From Terrimonas_A sp040509495 (lineage in GTDB: Bacteria; Bacteroidota; Bacteroidia; Chitinophagales; Chitinophagaceae): DNA of 11,438 bases. Under the pieces are notes generated by a model, which ran no database searches, was not told the origin of the DNA, and saw nothing but the letters and a program-made list of their open reading frames with translations. The position numbers and the translations under genes were made by a program. The DNA is taken from the NCBI GenBank assembly GCA_040509495.1, contig JBEVKW010000239.1, forward strand, positions 1 to 11,438, in the 5' to 3' direction. Positions 1-7,811 of this stretch are shown here, piece after piece (within the stretch, counting starts at the first letter, position 1; each line of letters starts with the position of its first letter).

Positions 1-507
1 TACGAATACAAACAAAAAAACGGAGAATGGGTAACCAACATCCGCGAGGTGTATGACAGGGGTAATGGGGCAACTATCTTACTTTACAATAAAGAAAAGA
101 AAAAGGTTATTCTTACCCGGCAATTCCGCCTTCCGACCTTTGTTAACGGAAACGGGTCGGGAATGCTGATAGAAGCATGCGCAGGCCTCCTGGATACCGA
201 CAATGCGGAGGATGCTATCCGGCGCGAAACAGAAGAAGAGACTGGTTATAAGATCAGGCATGTGAAAAAGATCTTCGAAGCATATATGTCTCCCGGCTCA
301 GTAACTGAGATCGTTCATTTTTTCATTGCAGAATATACCCCACAAATGAAAATAAACGAAGGCGGTGGCATCGAACACGAGCAGGAAAACATAGAAGTGA
401 TTGAACTGCCTTTCCCGGAAGCGCTAAAGATGACGGAAAACGGAGAGATCAAAGATGGGAAAACCATCATGTTATTGCAATACGCGCAGCTTCATCAGTT
501 GATGTGA
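1..507 (+). CDS. nudK: NudK-like Nudix hydrolase, 5' end cut by the window
   Basis: The open frame runs from base 1 without a start, giving 168 residues of a protein that begins upstream. The GTG at 49 is internal: the residues before it (NGEWVTNIREVYDRGNGAT) continue the conserved NudK N-terminal region. As I recall it, E. coli NudK is about 191 aa and has the same REVYDRGNGAT block, so roughly 20-25 residues are missing. The Nudix core is intact, with G62 followed by R75-E76-x-x-E79-E80-x-G82, the residues that bind the catalytic divalent metal. The MSPG and GGG segments downstream (residues 96-99 and 121-123) are also shared with NudK. This family hydrolyses GDP-mannose and related nucleotide sugars in the cytosol. 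Substrate choice here is inferred from similarity; an ADP-ribose pyrophosphatase role is the main alternative. The gene converges on the MATE gene. Confidence 0.9.
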   Translation, partial: YEYKQKNGEWVTNIREVYDRGNGATILLYNKEKKKVILTRQFRLPTFVNGNGSGMLIEACAGLLDTDNAEDAIRRETEEETGYKIRHVKKIFEAYMSPGSVTEIVHFFIAEYTPQMKINEGGGIEHEQENIEVIELPFPEALKMTENGEIKDGKTIMLLQYAQLHQLM

Positions 508-553
508 AGAAGACAGAAGACAGGGTTGAAAATTCAATAGGTTGAAGGTTGAT

Positions 554-598
554 AGTTTAAACTTTAAAAACCTTAAACCTTAAAACCTTTAAACTTTT
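554..598. repeat. AT-rich short repeats with weak hairpin between convergent genes
   Basis: The 116-bp spacer between the Nudix and MATE stop codons is low-complexity. It holds several variants of ACCTTAAA or CCTTTAAA, flanked by an 8-bp inverted repeat (AGTTTAAA at 554-561 and TTTAAACT at 588-595) that runs into a short T tract. A direct repeat, AGAAGACAGAAGACAG, lies just after the Nudix stop. The hairpin is A/U-only with a 26-nt loop, so a terminator role is possible but weak. Simple slippage-derived spacer DNA is as likely. Confidence 0.4.
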
Positions 599-623
599 CA
601 AACTACCCACTCACATCCCGTCA

Positions 624-1961
624 CTACACTTTCCCTGCCATCCGCATAAATCTTATACAAAGAAAAATACTTGAGCAGGATAGTCCCGCTATGAATCCAA
701 CCCAGATCCCTGATGCTCCCATACCGCTTTTGAATGCGAGGATGTACCCGAGCGGGATGCCGATCACCCAATAGGCGATCGCGATCAGCATCGTGGGGAC
801 TTTTACATCTTTGATCCCGCGAAGTAAGCCGGCGCCGATTGCTTGTGTAGCGTCGGAGATCTGAAAGATCGCTGCAAGCACAAGCAATAGTGAAGCCATT
901 CCAATTACATTTGCGTTGTCATTAAAACCTGTTGGCAGCACATTGCGCAGCGCAATGAAAAGCGTTGCACAAAAAACGCCGTACAGCAGGCCGGTGATCA
1001 ATGTGCTTTTCCCAATGGTCAGGATCTTCTGCCTGTTACGTGTTCCAAATGCGTTGCTTACCCGGATCGAGCTTCCCTGAGCCAGGCCCAGTGACGCCAT
1101 AAACGTGAATGAGGCACAGGTCAGGGCGATCTGATGAGCTGCCTGCTCTGTTGCGCCGATACTGCCGATCATGATTCCTGACACCGCAAATGCGCCACCT
1201 TCCATGCCTATCTGTAAACCGCTTGGAACACCAATATGCAATAATTCCCTGATCGTTTGCATCCTGAATTTCCACTGATTTTTCCTTACAGCAACATACC
1301 GTTTGAAGACCGGATGCCAGAGGATCACCGCACCAAGCGCCAGGAACATCAGTGTTCGTGTGATCAGCGTACTCCAGCCGGCACCCACCAGTTCAAGCCG
1401 TGGAAAGCCCGCGTTGCCAAAGATCAGCAGCCAGTTAAGCAGGATGTTGAGAGGAACGCCGATTATAGTTATGATCATCGCGGTACGCGTTTTTTCCAGG
1501 CCATCGGCAAACTGTTTTAACGACATGAACAAGAGCATCGGAATAACACTCCATCCCATCAATTGCAGGAACGGCACAGCCAACGCTGCTACTTCAGGAT
1601 CCTGCTTAAGATGAAATAAAATGCCTTTACCCAACTCAAGACCAAGAGATATGATCAACGCAGTTCCCGCACAAAGCCAGAACCCATTGTAGAAGTAATG
1701 AGATACTTTTTGTGAATCACGTTGGCCGTGCGACATTGATACGAGCTGCGATACAGAGATCGTCATACCGATCCCCACAACAAATGGGATATTCAATACT
1801 GCCAGTACAAGGGATGCCGCCGCAAGTTGCTTGTAACCCAGTGCGCCAGCCATCGCAGTATCTATCAGGTGAAGCGCCATCTGCGCTATCTCGCCAAAAA
1901 TGATCGGTAAAGAAAGTTGAAGCGTTTTCTTTGCTTCATGCACTAGTGAATTTGATTGCAT
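624..1961 (-). CDS. MATE-family multidrug/cation efflux transporter, NorM type
   Basis: A 445-aa polytopic inner-membrane protein, the usual length for 12-helix MATE pumps, with two homologous halves (about residues 15-175 and 240-400). These pumps export cationic drugs and metabolites in exchange for Na+ or H+. Three acidic membrane residues that matter in Vibrio NorM have clear counterparts: D34 in the DTAMAG motif of helix 1, E254 in GMEGGAFAV of helix 7, and D370 in SDATQA, followed by LLRGIKD. I chose the ATG at 1961. A TTG at 1979 would add six residues (MPADPF), but an ACAGG sits directly against it with no usable spacing. A CATCTTTG on the minus strand (2007-2014) is one base off the Bacteroidota -7 consensus and is a possible promoter. 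The gene stands alone, divergent from the SDR gene. The exact substrate cannot be read from the sequence. Confidence 0.93.
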   Translation of the reverse strand: MQSNSLVHEAKKTLQLSLPIIFGEIAQMALHLIDTAMAGALGYKQLAAASLVLAVLNIPFVVGIGMTISVSQLVSMSHGQRDSQKVSHYFYNGFWLCAGTALIISLGLELGKGILFHLKQDPEVAALAVPFLQLMGWSVIPMLLFMSLKQFADGLEKTRTAMIITIIGVPLNILLNWLLIFGNAGFPRLELVGAGWSTLITRTLMFLALGAVILWHPVFKRYVAVRKNQWKFRMQTIRELLHIGVPSGLQIGMEGGAFAVSGIMIGSIGATEQAAHQIALTCASFTFMASLGLAQGSSIRVSNAFGTRNRQKILTIGKSTLITGLLYGVFCATLFIALRNVLPTGFNDNANVIGMASLLLVLAAIFQISDATQAIGAGLLRGIKDVKVPTMLIAIAYWVIGIPLGYILAFKSGMGASGIWVGFIAGLSCSSIFLCIRFMRMAGKV

Positions 1962-2071
1962 AAATGGATCGGCAGGCAAACCTGTAATTAGTCGTCAATA
2001 ATTCCGCAAAGATGATCTATTTTCAGTTACTGAAATAATAACAAATGGTATTGCTGAAATCACCTTTTTTA

Positions 2072-2107
2072 TCAACAATACAGGAAATTGATTGTTGAAC
2101 TTTTTTT
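2072..2107. promoter_or_regulatory. 8-bp inverted repeat plus T7 tract upstream of SDR gene
   Basis: TCAACAAT (2072-2079) and ATTGTTGA (2091-2098) form a perfect inverted repeat with an 11-nt centre, followed by AC and seven T (2101-2107). It lies in the divergent MATE/SDR spacer, 57 bp before the SDR start. No plus-strand gene ends upstream, so it does not serve as an ordinary terminator. It may be a repressor operator or a leader attenuator. Chance is possible because the stem is AT-rich. Confidence 0.35.
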
Positions 2108-2163
2108 ATACTTCAGGGTATTCGCGGCATCCCGGTAATACCTTATCTAAATTTAATACAGTT

Positions 2164-3000
2164 ATGAGTAAAGTATGGTTTATCACAGGTTGTTCCACCG
2201 GGTTCGGCAGGGAACTGTCAAAGCTGGTTTTGGAATTAGGTCATAAGGCTGCTGTTACAGCACGTAATCCCAATGATGTTCAGGACATCGTTTCACAGTA
2301 TCCTGGTGCGGCGATCGCACTGAAACTTGATGTGACGAAGCCGGCAGAAGTGAAAGCTGCTGTTCAGCAAGCAACGCAGAAGTTCGGCCGTATCGATGTG
2401 CTTGTCAATAATGCCGGTATCGGTTATTTCGGTGCGATAGAAGAAAGCGAAGACGAAGAGGTACGAAAAATGTTCGAGATCAACTTTTTTGGCCTTGCAC
2501 AAGTCACAAAGGAAGTGTTGCCGATTATGCGTAAACAACGCAGTGGCCATGTTGTAAATATCTCTTCCATCGGCGGACTCGTAGCATTTCCTGCTGTAGG
2601 TTTTTACAATGCAACAAAATTTGCCGTAACGGGATATTCCGAAGCGCTCGCAAAAGAAACAGCTCATTTGGGTATAAAGGTGACTGTTGTTGCTCCGAGC
2701 GGATTCAGGACTGATTGGGCAGGCCGCTCAGCAAATAATTCGAAGATCGTTATTGATGATTATGCTGCAACCGCCCATGCGAACAAAGATACGATCCGCG
2801 GATATAGCGGTAATCAACCTGGCGACCCGGTCCGAGCCGCAAAAGCGATCGCCAAAGCTGTTGAAGCCGAAAATCCGCCGCTTCGCCTCCTGCTTGGCGC
2901 TGGCGCCATGAAAGGCGCACGGAATAAACTGGCGGAACTGAAAAACGACTTTGATACATGGGAAGAAACAACGCTGAATGCAGATCATCCCAAATCGTAA
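2164..3000 (+). CDS. Classical short-chain dehydrogenase/reductase (SDR)
   Basis: A 278-aa soluble NAD(P)-dependent oxidoreductase with one Rossmann fold. The cofactor motif TGCSTGFG is at residues 8-15, LDV with D56 contacts the adenine, and NNAG is at 82-85. The catalytic tetrad is N107, S135, Y148 and K152 (YNATK). R34 after the second strand suggests NADP(H) preference, which is an inference. The C-terminal stretch after residue 235 (PPLRLLLG) is shared by a large group of uncharacterised SDRs annotated only as oxidoreductase. The ATG at 2164 is preferred over an upstream TTG (2092), because the SDR fold begins at once with MSKVWFITG and the extra 24 residues have no family counterpart. 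It appears monocistronic: a terminator follows 20 bp after the stop. The substrate is unknown. Confidence 0.93.
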   Translation: MSKVWFITGCSTGFGRELSKLVLELGHKAAVTARNPNDVQDIVSQYPGAAIALKLDVTKPAEVKAAVQQATQKFGRIDVLVNNAGIGYFGAIEESEDEEVRKMFEINFFGLAQVTKEVLPIMRKQRSGHVVNISSIGGLVAFPAVGFYNATKFAVTGYSEALAKETAHLGIKVTVVAPSGFRTDWAGRSANNSKIVIDDYAATAHANKDTIRGYSGNQPGDPVRAAKAIAKAVEAENPPLRLLLGAGAMKGARNKLAELKNDFDTWEETTLNADHPKS

Positions 3001-3020
3001 CAGATATTACCTTGACCAGG

Positions 3021-3051
3021 AGATCCTGCCTCGCGCAGGATCTTTCTGTTT
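3021..3051 (+). terminator. Rho-independent terminator after SDR gene
   Basis: A perfect 9-bp stem, AGATCCTGC (3021-3029) pairing with GCAGGATCT (3035-3043), encloses the 5-nt loop CTCGC and is followed by TTCTGTTT. It begins 20 nt after the SDR stop and precedes the lipoprotein start by about 54 nt. Confidence 0.8.
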
Positions 3052-3104
3052 CATCATTCTCTATCATAAAGGAATATTGTAGATTGCAAACTCCTAAACT
3101 GTTT

Positions 3105-3548
3105 ATGAAGCATATCCTACTATTAGCGCTTATATCATTGGCTTTTTCCTGCGTTGAAACGAAACACCGCAAAACTCCGGCCGTCAGTTCAGATACGATC
3201 CCCGCACTGCTGAAAGGTGATTTTGCCGACGATTATAATATCCGTTATACACTGACAGATTCTTTATTCACCCAATATCCGCAAGCCAGGTATCATATAC
3301 TCAAATGGAATACAAAAGAACAATACTTTATTGCGCGCAACGATACATCAAACCCCAGTGAAAAAGGCCTCTATTCAAGGATCGATTACATGTATTTCCA
3401 GCAAATGGAACCCTGGCAATGGGGTTTCTGCCTGACGGTCTATAACGCAGCCTCCGATTCGCTGGCAGAAGTGCAGGCGATCGCCGACCGCAAAAATCCC
3501 CGTAAAGGTTGCAACGGCTATCCGTTTTCCCGCATGAAACGACGCTGA
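3105..3548 (+). CDS. Small predicted lipoprotein, function unknown
   Basis: A 147-aa protein starting MKHILLLALISLAFSC: a short charged start, a hydrophobic core and a lipobox-like LAFSC with Cys16, as in Bacteroidota lipoproteins anchored in the envelope. The mature part is soluble and rich in aromatic residues (YPQARYHILKW at 58-68, YMYFQQMEPWQWGF at 95-108), with two later cysteines at 109 and 136. It ends in a basic tail, FSRMKRR. I do not recognise the family. The ATG at 3105 is chosen because the signal sequence starts there; the frame stays open upstream only through the SDR terminator. The gene lies between two hairpins (3021-3051 and 3611-3641), so it is probably its own transcript. 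A late frameshift is conceivable but nothing demands it. Confidence 0.72.
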   Translation: MKHILLLALISLAFSCVETKHRKTPAVSSDTIPALLKGDFADDYNIRYTLTDSLFTQYPQARYHILKWNTKEQYFIARNDTSNPSEKGLYSRIDYMYFQQMEPWQWGFCLTVYNAASDSLAEVQAIADRKNPRKGCNGYPFSRMKRR

Positions 3549-3610
3549 TAGCCTGTGTTAGCTGTTTGATGAATCGTTCCGGCGGAGTTATCCGGCGCCT
3601 GTCAGACCGA

Positions 3611-3641
3611 AATTCGGCCACCGCCCCGTGGCCGTATTTTA
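3611..3641 (+). terminator. Hairpin terminator between lipoprotein gene and ku
   Basis: CGGCCAC (3615-3621) pairs perfectly with GTGGCCG (3628-3634) around the loop CGCCCC. Three more outer pairs follow a single T-T mismatch (AAT 3611-3613 with ATT 3636-3638). The hairpin runs into TATTTTA. It lies 63 nt after the lipoprotein stop and 52 nt before ku, so it should separate the two transcripts. Confidence 0.65.
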
Positions 3642-3692
3642 CCCCCGCTGCCTTTGGCATGCTTTTTCTCCCCCTTCTGAAAAATACCTGTC

Positions 3693-4466
3693 ATGAGAGC
3701 AATCTGGACGGGCTCTATTGGCTTCGGACTGGTCAATATCCCCATTAAAATGTACAGCGCTGTGGAAGAAAGTACACTCGACCTTGATATGCTGGACAAA
3801 AAGGACCACGCAAATATCCGGTTCAAACGCGTCAATGAAAATACCGGCCGCGAAGTCGCCTGGGAGAATATCGTCCGCGGATATCTTCTTGACGAAAAGT
3901 ATGTCGTGCTGGATAAAACTGATTTTGAGAAGGCCAGTCCTGAAAAGACCAAACACATCGAGATCACGCAGTTTGTGGAAGAAACAGAGATCGACAGCAC
4001 TTATTTCGAATCTCCCTATTACCTTGAACCCGAAAAGACCGGTACCCGGGCTTATGCACTGCTTCGTGAAGCACTCGAGAAATCAGGCAAGGCAGGAGTG
4101 GGGCTGTTTGTTATGCACAATCGCGAACACGTTTGCATTATCAAAGCACTCGACGATGTGCTGGTACTGAACCGGATCCGTTTTTCCCAGGAGATCCGCT
4201 CACCCAAAGATCTCAACCTCCCAAAGACAAAAAGCAAACCCGCTGAATTGAAGATGGCCGTCAGCCTGATCGATCAGCTCACACAACCTTTCGATATCAG
4301 CGCTTTCAAAGATGAGTATACAGACAAACTACTGAAGATCATCAAAGCAAAATCAAAAGGAAAGAAAACACCTTTCAAACCAATGAAAGTGGTGCATTCA
4401 ACGACCAAAGACCTGATGGAACAACTGAAAGCCAGCCTCTCATCCGGTAAAAAGAAAGCATCATGA
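3693..4466 (+). CDS. ku: Bacterial Ku, DNA end-binding protein of NHEJ
   Basis: A 257-aa prokaryotic Ku, normal length for the family. It forms a homodimeric ring that threads onto double-strand break ends and recruits LigD. The N-terminal signature W5-x-G-x-I-x-FGLVNIP (5-17) starts the Ku core beta-barrel, and YYLEP (109-113) and the bridge region follow. The conserved C-terminal helix DLMEQLKASL (240-249), implicated in LigD contact in other bacteria, is present, with a short lysine tail (GKKKAS). The long lysine-rich tail of some Ku proteins is absent. It starts at an ATG 52 nt after a terminator. TGCCTTTG (3649-3656) is one base off a Bacteroidota -7 box, but no clear -33 element is visible. 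The stop overlaps the ligD start by 4 nt (ATGA), indicating one operon with coupled translation. Confidence 0.97.
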   Translation: MRAIWTGSIGFGLVNIPIKMYSAVEESTLDLDMLDKKDHANIRFKRVNENTGREVAWENIVRGYLLDEKYVVLDKTDFEKASPEKTKHIEITQFVEETEIDSTYFESPYYLEPEKTGTRAYALLREALEKSGKAGVGLFVMHNREHVCIIKALDDVLVLNRIRFSQEIRSPKDLNLPKTKSKPAELKMAVSLIDQLTQPFDISAFKDEYTDKLLKIIKAKSKGKKTPFKPMKVVHSTTKDLMEQLKASLSSGKKKAS

Positions 4467-6886
4467 GCCTCACTACCTACAATAAAAAAAGAGATTTCAA
4501 GCAGACCGCCGAGCCACGAGGAAAAAAGAACACGGCCGCAAAATTGCGGTTCGTGGTACAACGGCATGAAGCAACGCGGCTTCACTATGACTTTCGACTG
4601 GAACTTGGCGGTGCATTAAAAAGCTGGGCGGTACCGAAAGGCCCTTCATTGAATCCCTTACAGAAACGACTGGCAGTAGAAGTAGAAGATCATCCGGTTG
4701 ACTATATTACTTTCAAAGGAGATATTCCTGAAGGAAATTATGGGGCGGGTCATGTTGACATTTGGGATAAAGGAACATTCATTCCTGTCAACCAGCATCA
4801 CGAACCAATCACCGAGCGTGCAGCCATTGCCGCATTGAAAAAAGGAGAGCTGAAATTTGAGCTTAAAGGAACGCAGTTGAAAGGAGAGTTCGTATTGGTC
4901 CGGCTTAAAAACGACAGTCAGAAAAACTGGTTGCTTATTAAGCATAAGGACGAACATTCTGTCAATACGATGTATGATGCAGAAAAAGCAAAGAATAAGC
5001 CTGTAAAAACAATCGCCAGTATCCGTCAGGGAAAACCGAGGAAACTGAAAAGCTTCACCAGCCCGATGCTGGCTACCATCCATAAAATGCCATTCGATGA
5101 TAAAGACTGGATCTTCGAGATAAAATGGGACGGCTACAGGGCCGTGGCAGAGACGGGCAGTGATAAGGTTCAATTGTATTCCCGAAATGGACTGGACTTC
5201 AGCGATCGCTACCCGGCTATTTATCAATCCTTACAAAAGCTCAAACATAAAGCGGTACTGGATGGTGAGATCGTTGTTCTGAATGGAAAAAGCCTCCCGG
5301 ATTTTCAAATGCTGCAGCATTATGAAAATCATATTGACAGCCCGCTGATCTACTACGTGTTTGATCTGCTCGAACTGGATGGCAAAAGCACGAAAAAACT
5401 TCCACTGACAGAAAGAAAAAAACTGCTGAAAAAGCTTCTTGGAAAAAATAAGACGATCCGTTATTGTGATCATGTAGAAGAACAGGGGACAGCCTTTCTT
5501 GATCAGGCGAAAAAACAGGGGCTGGAAGGGATCATTGCTAAAAAGAAAGACAGCGAATACAAAGAAGGCTACAGGAGCAAAGAATGGCTGAAGATCAAAA
5601 ACGTACAAACAACAGAAGTGGTGATCGCAGGTTATACGCGTCCGCGCGGTTCTCGTAAACATTTCGGATCATTGATCGTTGCGAATAAGAAAGGAAGAAC
5701 ATGGGAATACAGAGGGCATGTTGGAACCGGCTTTTCTGATGAAACGCTCACATCACTGGCTGAAGCGATGAAACCCCTGGAAACAGATGTGTCTCCCTTT
5801 AAACAAAAGGTGCCTGTAAACGATGAAGTGACCTGGCTGAAACCAAAGCTGGTTGCAGATATTGGCTATGGAGAGATCACCCGGGATAAGATCTTCCGGC
5901 ATCCCGTGTTCCTTCGCGTGCGTGATGAGAAAACTGCAAAAGAAGTGAACGAAGAAATCGTAGGAGATATCAAAGAAGTAAAACGAAATGAGGAGATCAG
6001 GATCGGCAAGTTTAATGTCGTTGTTAGCAACAGGCATAAAGTTTTCTGGCCCGATGAAGGATATACCAAAGGAGATGTGATCGATTACTACAACAAAATT
6101 TCCTCTTATATTTTGCCTCATCTGAAAGGACGGCCACTATCATTAAAACGAAATCCCAACGGCATCCGTGATGAAGGGTTTTTTCATAAAGACGCCGGTG
6201 AGAATGCTCCCGACTATGTGGATGTATTCAAAAACAAAAGTGGCGACGGGAAGATCATCGATTATATCGTTTGCAATAATAAAGCAACGCTGCTCTATCT
6301 TGCTAACCTCGGAAGTATCGAGATCAATCCCTGGAACAGTAAAACAACAGCGAAAGATAAGCCGGGCTGGATGGTAATAGATATTGATCCCTCAGATAAA
6401 AATACTTTCAGGGAAGTGGTCGATACAGCACATGCTGTTAAGGAGGTATTGGATCGGGCAAAGGTCAAATCATACTGTAAAACCTCAGGTGCTTCAGGGC
6501 TGCATGTGTATGTTCCAATGAAGAATAAATACACGTTTGATGAAGTAAAAGATTTTGCTAAAATAGTTGCACAACGCGTACAGGAACTTTTACCAAAGAC
6601 CACCACACTTGAACGTTCTCTTGCAAAGCGTGGCCCGAGGATCTATATCGATTATCTTCAGAACAGGATAGGGCAGACATTGGCTTCAGCGTACAGTCTC
6701 AGGCCTGTTCCCGGAGCTCAGGTGTCCACACCACTGGAATGGAAGGAAGTAGATCATCATCTTAGCCCGGCTCAGTTCACGATTTCCAATATCATGGAAC
6801 GCGTAAAGAAAAAGGGCGATCTATTCAAGCCGGTACTGACCGGTTCTACGAACATGGCGAAGGCACTGAAAATACTCGACGTTTAA
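4463..6886 (+). CDS. ligD: ATP-dependent DNA ligase D (PE-LIG-POL) of NHEJ
   Basis: An 807-aa three-domain repair enzyme in the Pseudomonas order rather than the mycobacterial POL-PE-LIG order. The 3'-phosphoesterase (about 25-165) has H35, H41, D43, R45 and H77, matching P. aeruginosa LigD H42/H48/D50/R52/H84 at a constant offset of 7. The ligase (about 198-500) has the adenylation motif EIKWDGYR with nucleophile K221, E269, motif III YVFDLL (298-303), EGIIAK (355-360), WLKIK (375-379), then an OB fold. The primase-type polymerase (about 515-807) has the metal ligands D640 and D642 in VIDIDPSD, the SGASGLH motif with H681, and D730 in YIDY. All three active sites look intact. It removes 3' damage, adds (ribo)nucleotides and seals breaks together with Ku. 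The start ATG lies inside the ku stop. Confidence 0.98.
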   Translation: MSLTTYNKKRDFKQTAEPRGKKNTAAKLRFVVQRHEATRLHYDFRLELGGALKSWAVPKGPSLNPLQKRLAVEVEDHPVDYITFKGDIPEGNYGAGHVDIWDKGTFIPVNQHHEPITERAAIAALKKGELKFELKGTQLKGEFVLVRLKNDSQKNWLLIKHKDEHSVNTMYDAEKAKNKPVKTIASIRQGKPRKLKSFTSPMLATIHKMPFDDKDWIFEIKWDGYRAVAETGSDKVQLYSRNGLDFSDRYPAIYQSLQKLKHKAVLDGEIVVLNGKSLPDFQMLQHYENHIDSPLIYYVFDLLELDGKSTKKLPLTERKKLLKKLLGKNKTIRYCDHVEEQGTAFLDQAKKQGLEGIIAKKKDSEYKEGYRSKEWLKIKNVQTTEVVIAGYTRPRGSRKHFGSLIVANKKGRTWEYRGHVGTGFSDETLTSLAEAMKPLETDVSPFKQKVPVNDEVTWLKPKLVADIGYGEITRDKIFRHPVFLRVRDEKTAKEVNEEIVGDIKEVKRNEEIRIGKFNVVVSNRHKVFWPDEGYTKGDVIDYYNKISSYILPHLKGRPLSLKRNPNGIRDEGFFHKDAGENAPDYVDVFKNKSGDGKIIDYIVCNNKATLLYLANLGSIEINPWNSKTTAKDKPGWMVIDIDPSDKNTFREVVDTAHAVKEVLDRAKVKSYCKTSGASGLHVYVPMKNKYTFDEVKDFAKIVAQRVQELLPKTTTLERSLAKRGPRIYIDYLQNRIGQTLASAYSLRPVPGAQVSTPLEWKEVDHHLSPAQFTISNIMERVKKKGDLFKPVLTGSTNMAKALKILDV

Positions 6887-6900
6887 CCCGCAGGGAAAAC

Positions 6901-6908
6901 TATCTTTG
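6901..6908 (+). promoter_or_regulatory. Perfect Bacteroidota -7 box upstream of the AraC-type gene
   Basis: TATCTTTG matches TAnnTTTG exactly and ends 16 nt before the regulator ATG, implying a leader of roughly ten bases. No TTG is present at the expected -33 distance, so it may need an activator or may be a chance match. It suggests the regulator can be transcribed independently of ligD. Confidence 0.4.
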
Positions 6909-6924
6909 GATATAACCCCGCGTA

Positions 6925-7743
6925 ATGACTTATTATAAGATCTCTCCACCGGCGATGCTGGCCAGGTATGTGCGGTTCTTCTGGGTGCTGGAAGGCACAC
7001 CACCGGATGGAGAAACCTATATACACAGGTCTGTTGCCGATGGCAGTGCTGAAATGATCTTCCATTATCAGGGTATTTTCCAAACATTGAACGGGCCTTC
7101 TGTAACTAGTGAATTCCGGGCGGGGATAGACGGGCAATCGAGTCAATTCCGCCGGTATGAAACGTCAGAACATTTCGGGATCTTTGGCGCGTATCTTTTT
7201 CCATTTGCTGTTCCAGCGCTGCTGGGGCATTCCGCTGCCGCCATAAGCAATCAAATGCCTGATCTTGTATCGTTGCTTGGTCAGGCAGGTAAAGACCTGG
7301 AAGAACAGATGATGCTGGCATCTGATAACGAGGATCGCACGGTAATTCTTTCCGCGTTCCTTTACAAGCGGCTTCAAAAATGCGATCAGGTTATTCCATC
7401 GATCTTTTCCTCCATCAGTTATATTATTCAAACACGTGGCCTTGTAAATGTCGAATCGCTTGCTGCTGACGCATCTCTTTCCAGAAGACAATTTGAACGC
7501 CGTTTTAAAGAATATGCCGGATTCTCTCCGAAATTGTATGCAAGGATCATCCGTTTTCAGGCGGCCGTCTCCGCGTTTGGAAGCCAGTATAAAAATCTTA
7601 CCAGCGTCGCTTATGAATGCGGATATTATGATCAGTCGCATTTTATCCACGATTTCAAAGAATTTTCCGGGTATCATCCGCGGCATTATTTTAAAGGCGA
7701 TACAGAAAGCACGCGGTGGAAGGAAAAAGAGGATAAGGGATAG
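6925..7743 (+). CDS. AraC-family transcriptional regulator
   Basis: A 272-aa cytosolic DNA-binding regulator. The N-terminal half (about 1-150) begins YYKISPPAMLARYVRFFWVLEG and continues with a cupin-like strand pattern. It resembles the sensor module I know as DUF6597, found before HTH_18 in many Bacteroidota regulators; this match is from memory. The C-terminal half carries the two AraC helix-turn-helices: LAADASLSRRQFERRFKEYAG (about 179-199) and the signature SVAYECGYYDQSHFIHDFKE (227-246), then SGYHPRHY. It follows ligD by 38 nt on the same strand with its own -7 box, so a role in NHEJ control is not implied. The VOC and DUF1801 genes downstream are plausible targets by position only. 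Ligand unknown. Confidence 0.92.
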   Translation: MTYYKISPPAMLARYVRFFWVLEGTPPDGETYIHRSVADGSAEMIFHYQGIFQTLNGPSVTSEFRAGIDGQSSQFRRYETSEHFGIFGAYLFPFAVPALLGHSAAAISNQMPDLVSLLGQAGKDLEEQMMLASDNEDRTVILSAFLYKRLQKCDQVIPSIFSSISYIIQTRGLVNVESLAADASLSRRQFERRFKEYAGFSPKLYARIIRFQAAVSAFGSQYKNLTSVAYECGYYDQSHFIHDFKEFSGYHPRHYFKGDTESTRWKEKEDKG

Positions 7744-7762
7744 CATGTCGCGTTTTTCCAAT

Positions 7763-7794
7763 TTTGCCTTTCTCAAACCGGCTAGCTTCGTTTG
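7763..7794 (+). promoter_or_regulatory. Candidate Bacteroidota promoter for VOC gene
   Basis: TTTG (7763-7766) is separated by 20 nt from TTCGTTTG (7787-7794), which has one mismatch to TAnnTTTG. The spacing is close to the usual Bacteroidota -33/-7 distance. The predicted transcript would start near 7800 with a short leader full of A (AACAAAAAAAATAAACA), typical of translation starts in this phylum that lack a Shine-Dalgarno site. Confidence 0.45.
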
Positions 7795-7811
7795 AACAAA
7801 AAAAATAAACA

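Noticed and set aside
49..51. GTG as the start of the Nudix gene
   Set aside because: The frame is open to base 1 and the residues before it align with the NudK N-terminal region, so this is an internal valine codon of a gene cut by the window.
1257..1614. Plus-strand open frames within the MATE gene
   Set aside because: They are antisense shadows; the minus-strand protein has the complete MATE fold and conserved acidic residues.
3509..3748. 79-codon plus-strand frame bridging the lipoprotein end and ku start, possibly a frameshifted lipoprotein tail
   Set aside because: It crosses a terminator hairpin and overlaps the ku start in another frame, with no domain sense. The lipoprotein already ends plausibly in FSRMKRR.
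4658..5227. 189-codon open frame on the minus strand
   Set aside because: It is fully antisense to ligD, has no family features, and ligD is clearly real with all motifs intact.
3693..7743. AraC-type regulator as the third gene and regulator of the NHEJ operon
   Set aside because: Only proximity supports it. The regulator has its own -7 box, and AraC-type control of ku-ligD is not something I know of.
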